This document shows, in pieces, positions 60,939-64,000 of a DNA stretch of 64,000 nt (positions are counted from its first letter, which is position 1; every line of letters begins with the position of its first letter). The position numbers were made by a program, and so were the translations under genes. The stretch covers positions 62,001-126,000 of the forward strand of contig CAVYPM010000010.1 in the NCBI GenBank assembly GCA_963770375.1. Direction: 5' to 3'. The DNA comes from DASVBE01 sp963770375 (GTDB lineage Bacteria; Actinomycetota; Actinomycetes; Streptosporangiales; Streptosporangiaceae). Below the pieces are notes generated by a model, which was not told the DNA's origin, made no database searches, and saw only the letters and a list, made by a program, of their open reading frames with translations.

Positions 60939-62327
60939 ATGAAGTCCGGCTCACCGATACCATCCGGCCCGGCCGCTCTGCTGCAGGATCTCCCGGCGAC
61001 GAGCGGCGAGCGGCGGGCGTCTGGGAAGGCGGCCAGGAAGCGGGTCCGCCGGAGCACGCTGGGGTCCTGGGTGGAGGCGGACCGCGGGCATGACGCGCTG
61101 GAGACGATTCTGGCCCAGAACAAGATCCGGGTCCCGGAACTGGTTCCCATCCGGCACCAGCGGATGGCGGCCTCACCGTGGAATTACTACCGGGGCGCCG
61201 CGGCGGTCATGGCTGCCGACCTCGCCTGCCAACCGGACAGCGGGCTGACGGTGCAGTTGGGCGGAGACGCTCACGTGCTGAACTTCGGTCTGTGGGCCAC
61301 GCCGGAGCGGAACCTGTCGTTCGACCTGCGCGACTTCGACGAGACCCTTCCCGGCCCGTTTGAATGGGACGTTAAGCGTTTTGCCGCCAGTCTTGTGGTG
61401 GCAGCGCGGGAGAACGGGATCAAGCCGGCCACGGCTGCTGCATCGGTCACCGCCGGGGTCGAGGCTTACCGCAGGCGCATGCGCCGGTATGCGGCGATGC
61501 CAGAGCTCGACATCTGGTACGCCAGCACGCGTGCCGAAAGGTTGATCAAGTACTTCGAGCCGGCCGACCGCGACCAGGTTTCGATCCACATCGAGAAGAA
61601 GCGCAGGCGCCGCACCAGCCGGGGCGCGTTCGCCAAACTCACCGCAATGGCGCACGGGCGCCCCCGGATAACCGAGGATCCCCCGGTTCGCGTCACGATC
61701 AGCGACGGCGAGCAGGCCGAAGTCGTCCACCACCTCCTCGCCGGATACCGGCTGACCCTCCCAGAGGACCGGCGGAGCCTGTTCGACCGGTTCACCACGG
61801 TCGACGTGGTCCGCCAGGTGGTGGGGGTAGGCAGCGTGGGGATGCGGGTCTATCTGATCTTGCTGGAGGGCCGGACCGGTGCCGACCCGTTGTTCCTGCA
61901 GGCTAAGCAGGCCGGGCCGTCGGTGTATGAGGCTCACACCCAGCTCAGCCGTCATGGCAATCACGGCGAACGGGTGATCAACGGCAAGCGGATGGTGCAG
62001 AGCGCCACCGACATCTTCGTCGGCTGGGGCTCACTGCACGAGAGGGACTACTACATCCGGCAGTTCCGCGACATGAAGATCATCCCGACCACTGAGCTGA
62101 TCGCCCCCCGCCTTGCCGAGTTCGCCACCGCGTGCGGCGGGGCCCTCGCCCGCGCTCACGCCCGCACCGGCGACCCGGTAGCCATCGACAGCTACATCGG
62201 GAAGGGACGTAGGTTCACCGCCGAGATCAGCCGGTTCGCCGATCTGTACGCCGACCAGAACGAAAGGGACCACGCCCAGCTCGTCAAGGCCATCGCCGCC
62301 GGCACCGTTCAGAGCCTGCCCGCCTGA
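60939..62327 (+). CDS. DUF2252 family protein
   Basis: A 462-residue protein of DUF2252: PIRHQRMAASPWNYYRGAAA, VQLGGDAHVLNFGLWATPE, LRDFDETLPGPFEWDVKRFA and HGERVINGKRMVQSATDIFVG split by helices. The HxxN and DFDE motifs suggest a kinase/aminoglycoside-phosphotransferase-like fold, but no activity is established. TTG, ATG and ATG codons are consecutive at the start; I use the last. Confidence 0.9.
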   Translation: MKSGSPIPSGPAALLQDLPATSGERRASGKAARKRVRRSTLGSWVEADRGHDALETILAQNKIRVPELVPIRHQRMAASPWNYYRGAAAVMAADLACQPDSGLTVQLGGDAHVLNFGLWATPERNLSFDLRDFDETLPGPFEWDVKRFAASLVVAARENGIKPATAAASVTAGVEAYRRRMRRYAAMPELDIWYASTRAERLIKYFEPADRDQVSIHIEKKRRRRTSRGAFAKLTAMAHGRPRITEDPPVRVTISDGEQAEVVHHLLAGYRLTLPEDRRSLFDRFTTVDVVRQVVGVGSVGMRVYLILLEGRTGADPLFLQAKQAGPSVYEAHTQLSRHGNHGERVINGKRMVQSATDIFVGWGSLHERDYYIRQFRDMKIIPTTELIAPRLAEFATACGGALARAHARTGDPVAIDSYIGKGRRFTAEISRFADLYADQNERDHAQLVKAIAAGTVQSLPA

Positions 62328-62385
62328 GGCGGCCAGCGGCAGGCACCATGGCCAGGCACGTGGGCGCCATCGAGGGGAGGGCCTG

Positions 62386-62805
62386 ATGACCGAAGTGATT
62401 GATCGGCTGACCGCGGCCATGAACGCGCATGATCTTGATGCCGTGGCCGGTCTCATCCATGAGGATTACCGCAGCGAGCAGCCGGCGCATCCGGGCCGGG
62501 CCTTCGCCGGGCGGGCCCAGATGCTCGCCAACTGGGAGGCGATGTTCGCGGGGATCCCAGACTTCTGCGCCGAGATCTGCCGGTCGGTCCAGGACGGTGA
62601 CACGACCTGGACCGAATGGCGGTGGTCCGGCACCCGCAGCGACGGGAACGCCTTTGAGATGCGCGGGGTGACGCTGTTTAAGGTCACTGGCGGTCAGGTC
62701 GTCGCTGGGCGGCTGTACCTGGAGGATGTCGAGCGGGACGTTGCCGGTATCGAGCAGGCCGTGGAGGACCTGTCTGGCCGCCGACCGCGATCCGCGCACG
62801 AGTAG
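62386..62805 (+). CDS. SnoaL-like (NTF2-fold) protein
   Basis: A 139-residue protein. VIDRLTAAMNAHDLDAVAGL, EDYRSEQPAHP and TWTEWRWSGTRSDG are typical of SnoaL-like NTF2 folds that act as isomerases, cyclases or binding proteins. GGAGGG is upstream of the ATG, 58 bases after the DUF2252 gene. Substrate unknown. Confidence 0.85.
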   Translation: MTEVIDRLTAAMNAHDLDAVAGLIHEDYRSEQPAHPGRAFAGRAQMLANWEAMFAGIPDFCAEICRSVQDGDTTWTEWRWSGTRSDGNAFEMRGVTLFKVTGGQVVAGRLYLEDVERDVAGIEQAVEDLSGRRPRSAHE

Positions 62806-62812
62806 TGCCGTT

Positions 62813-64000
62813 TTAGCCCGTGTGGATCTTGATGATGGCAGCCGTGGTGGCCTTGACGGTCACGGTGATGCCCGTGTGTGGGTGGGCGGGCAGGGTGATC
62901 CATTTCCCGTTCCAGGGAGTGCCGCCGGTGATGGTGGCGCCGCCGAGGGTGACACTGGCGCCCCTGGCGTCTCCCGGCTGCCCGCCAGCGAGAGTCATAA
63001 TCTGGGCGCCTTGCCTCCCTGGGCTGGGCGGGAGGATCGTGACGGCGGCATCGGGCGCGCCCGCGCCATGTGCCTTATTGATGACTGTGACGTAATCCTC
63101 GCCGGCTCCCCCGAGGCAATAGGCGGTCAGGTTGATGCCGCCTGGGTTGTCGATCTGGACGGGCTTAACCTGCCGCGCCGAGCCGAGGGTGAACGCCTTG
63201 ATGCCGTATCCCTTCGGGTTGATCACATAGTCCTGGCCGGGGTCGGCCGGATCCTTGGGGACGAGCGTGGCCGTGCACAGCCCCCGCCGGTTGTGGAAGT
63301 TCACGCCCGCGGCGCCGTGGGCTGCCCACCAGTGCAGGTGATCCAGCGCCCACAGCGCTGAGGCAAATGCGTCGCTCGCCCCCTGGACGCCGCCGAGGTA
63401 GTCATTGGATTCGGTGAGCCGGTAGCGCAGGCCCGCCGCGGCCACCGGGGCGAGATTGTTTTCGTACAGCCAGGGATAGGGAGTGTAGGTGGTGGCTGTG
63501 GGCTGAACCCCGATCGCGGTGCCGTTCACCCATTCGCGGGACAGCATGTTGCTGATCGCCTGCTGAGCGGTTGTGTCGCCAGGCGAATCCCCCACGTAGT
63601 AGTGCTGCGTGACCTCTGCTACCCGGCCGGAGTCCCGTTCATCGCGGGCGAGCCGTTCCGTCCACGACATCCCGCTGTCCGGGTGGGGAGTGTAGGTCTT
63701 CCTGCTGTACGCCCCCAGGTCTGGGCCAGACAGCGCCGCCCCGGGCGCCGCACGAACGACCACGTCGGCGATACTCCGCCAGGCGGCCAGGTAGGACGGG
63801 TACGCACTGCCCGGCACCCCGCCCACCTCTTCATAGATCGCCGGATCCAGCGGGCGGCCGGGGTAGCTGTGATAGGCATGCCAGTCCGGCTCGTTCCCGA
63901 TGGCGAAGCTGGCCACATTCTGCTGGTAGCGGCGCCAGATGTACCTCACGGCCTGGCCGTGCACCGCTTTCAGGTCACCGATCGGGCTTGCTGCCGGGCT
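62813..64000 (-). CDS. glycoside hydrolase (GH79-like), 5' end outside window
   Basis: About 395 visible residues of a (beta/alpha)8 glycosidase with C-terminal beta domain. The acid/base is in FAIGNEPDWHAY and the nucleophile in YRLTESNDYLGG, as in clan-A enzymes such as GH79 glucuronidases. From residue 250 on, beta-rich sequence (ITVTVKATTAAIIKIHTG at the end) forms the second domain. The frame is open to the window edge, so the N-terminus with any signal peptide is missing. It converges with the SnoaL gene, 7 bases apart. Confidence 0.85.
   Translation of the reverse strand, partial: SPAASPIGDLKAVHGQAVRYIWRRYQQNVASFAIGNEPDWHAYHSYPGRPLDPAIYEEVGGVPGSAYPSYLAAWRSIADVVVRAAPGAALSGPDLGAYSRKTYTPHPDSGMSWTERLARDERDSGRVAEVTQHYYVGDSPGDTTAQQAISNMLSREWVNGTAIGVQPTATTYTPYPWLYENNLAPVAAAGLRYRLTESNDYLGGVQGASDAFASALWALDHLHWWAAHGAAGVNFHNRRGLCTATLVPKDPADPGQDYVINPKGYGIKAFTLGSARQVKPVQIDNPGGINLTAYCLGGAGEDYVTVINKAHGAGAPDAAVTILPPSPGRQGAQIMTLAGGQPGDARGASVTLGGATITGGTPWNGKWITLPAHPHTGITVTVKATTAAIIKIHTG

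Noticed and set aside
1..64000. CRISPR array, tRNA, rRNA, transposase or integrase
   Set aside because: I looked for repeat-spacer periodicity, cloverleaf-like 75-base units and DDE or recombinase motifs; none was convincing.

Overview
The window is GC-rich, densely packed DNA of the kind found in a large-genome actinomycete (high-GC Gram-positive). This rests on GTG starts, ATGA/GTGA stop-start overlaps, and the families present: SARP and LAL regulators, DrrA/DrrB-like ABC transporters, SigE-type sigma factor, NodS-like methyltransferase, DUF1326/DUF2182, dodecin. I cannot name a genus. I saw no rRNA, tRNA, CRISPR array, transposase or phage module.

Layout. 0-4.7 kb: end of a YdeI-like gene, then a coupled operon of an ECF sigma factor and a four-gene ABC-type exporter set. 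4.7-14.5 kb: a frameshifted secreted sedolisin, an S9 peptidase, a frameshifted receiver-FAD reductase fusion, an AsnC regulator divergent from a PQ-loop protein, a truncated Fe-S oxidoreductase, topoisomerase IB, a DUF2231-Rieske protein, and inorganic pyrophosphatase at the end. 15-19.4 kb: DJ-1 protein, MgtC remnant, an acyl-CoA dehydrogenase/GT2/NodS-methyltransferase trio, MscL. 19.5-31.6 kb: a chimeric sigma-factor remnant, a two-component system with a duplicated-domain secreted protein, an ATPase fragment between 60-bp direct repeats, an M15 peptidase, a DrrAB-like exporter, a long SARP regulator broken by several indels, and a secreted pentapeptide-repeat protein. 31.7-33.9 kb: decayed DNA with an alpha/beta-hydrolase remnant and a phytanoyl-CoA-dioxygenase pseudogene. 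34-38.3 kb: small metabolic genes.

38.3-50.0 kb is the most interesting part: a compact set with a GT4 glycosyltransferase, three methyltransferases, an SRPBCC protein, an O-acyltransferase, GTP cyclohydrolase II, a flippase-like protein, a CDP-alcohol phosphotransferase fused to a sulfatase-like domain, a histidine phosphatase, a QueD/PTPS homologue with Glu at the catalytic Cys position, and a zinc-type alcohol dehydrogenase. I read it as an undescribed pathway for a GTP-derived, glycosylated and probably lipid-linked molecule.

50.2-54.9 kb holds a LAL regulator, an SMP-30-like protein, a STAS protein and a small partner protein, with a near-identical palindrome in both divergent promoter regions; this looks like a self-contained regulon. 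55-64 kb: a second flippase-like protein, amidase, dodecin, a DUF1326-DUF2182 pair, a frameshifted aldo/keto reductase, DUF2252, SnoaL, and a glycoside hydrolase running off the window.

A recurring oddity is one-base (or GGCC-unit) frame breaks inside otherwise well-conserved genes. Either the assembly carries indel errors or the strain is losing many genes; raw reads would decide.
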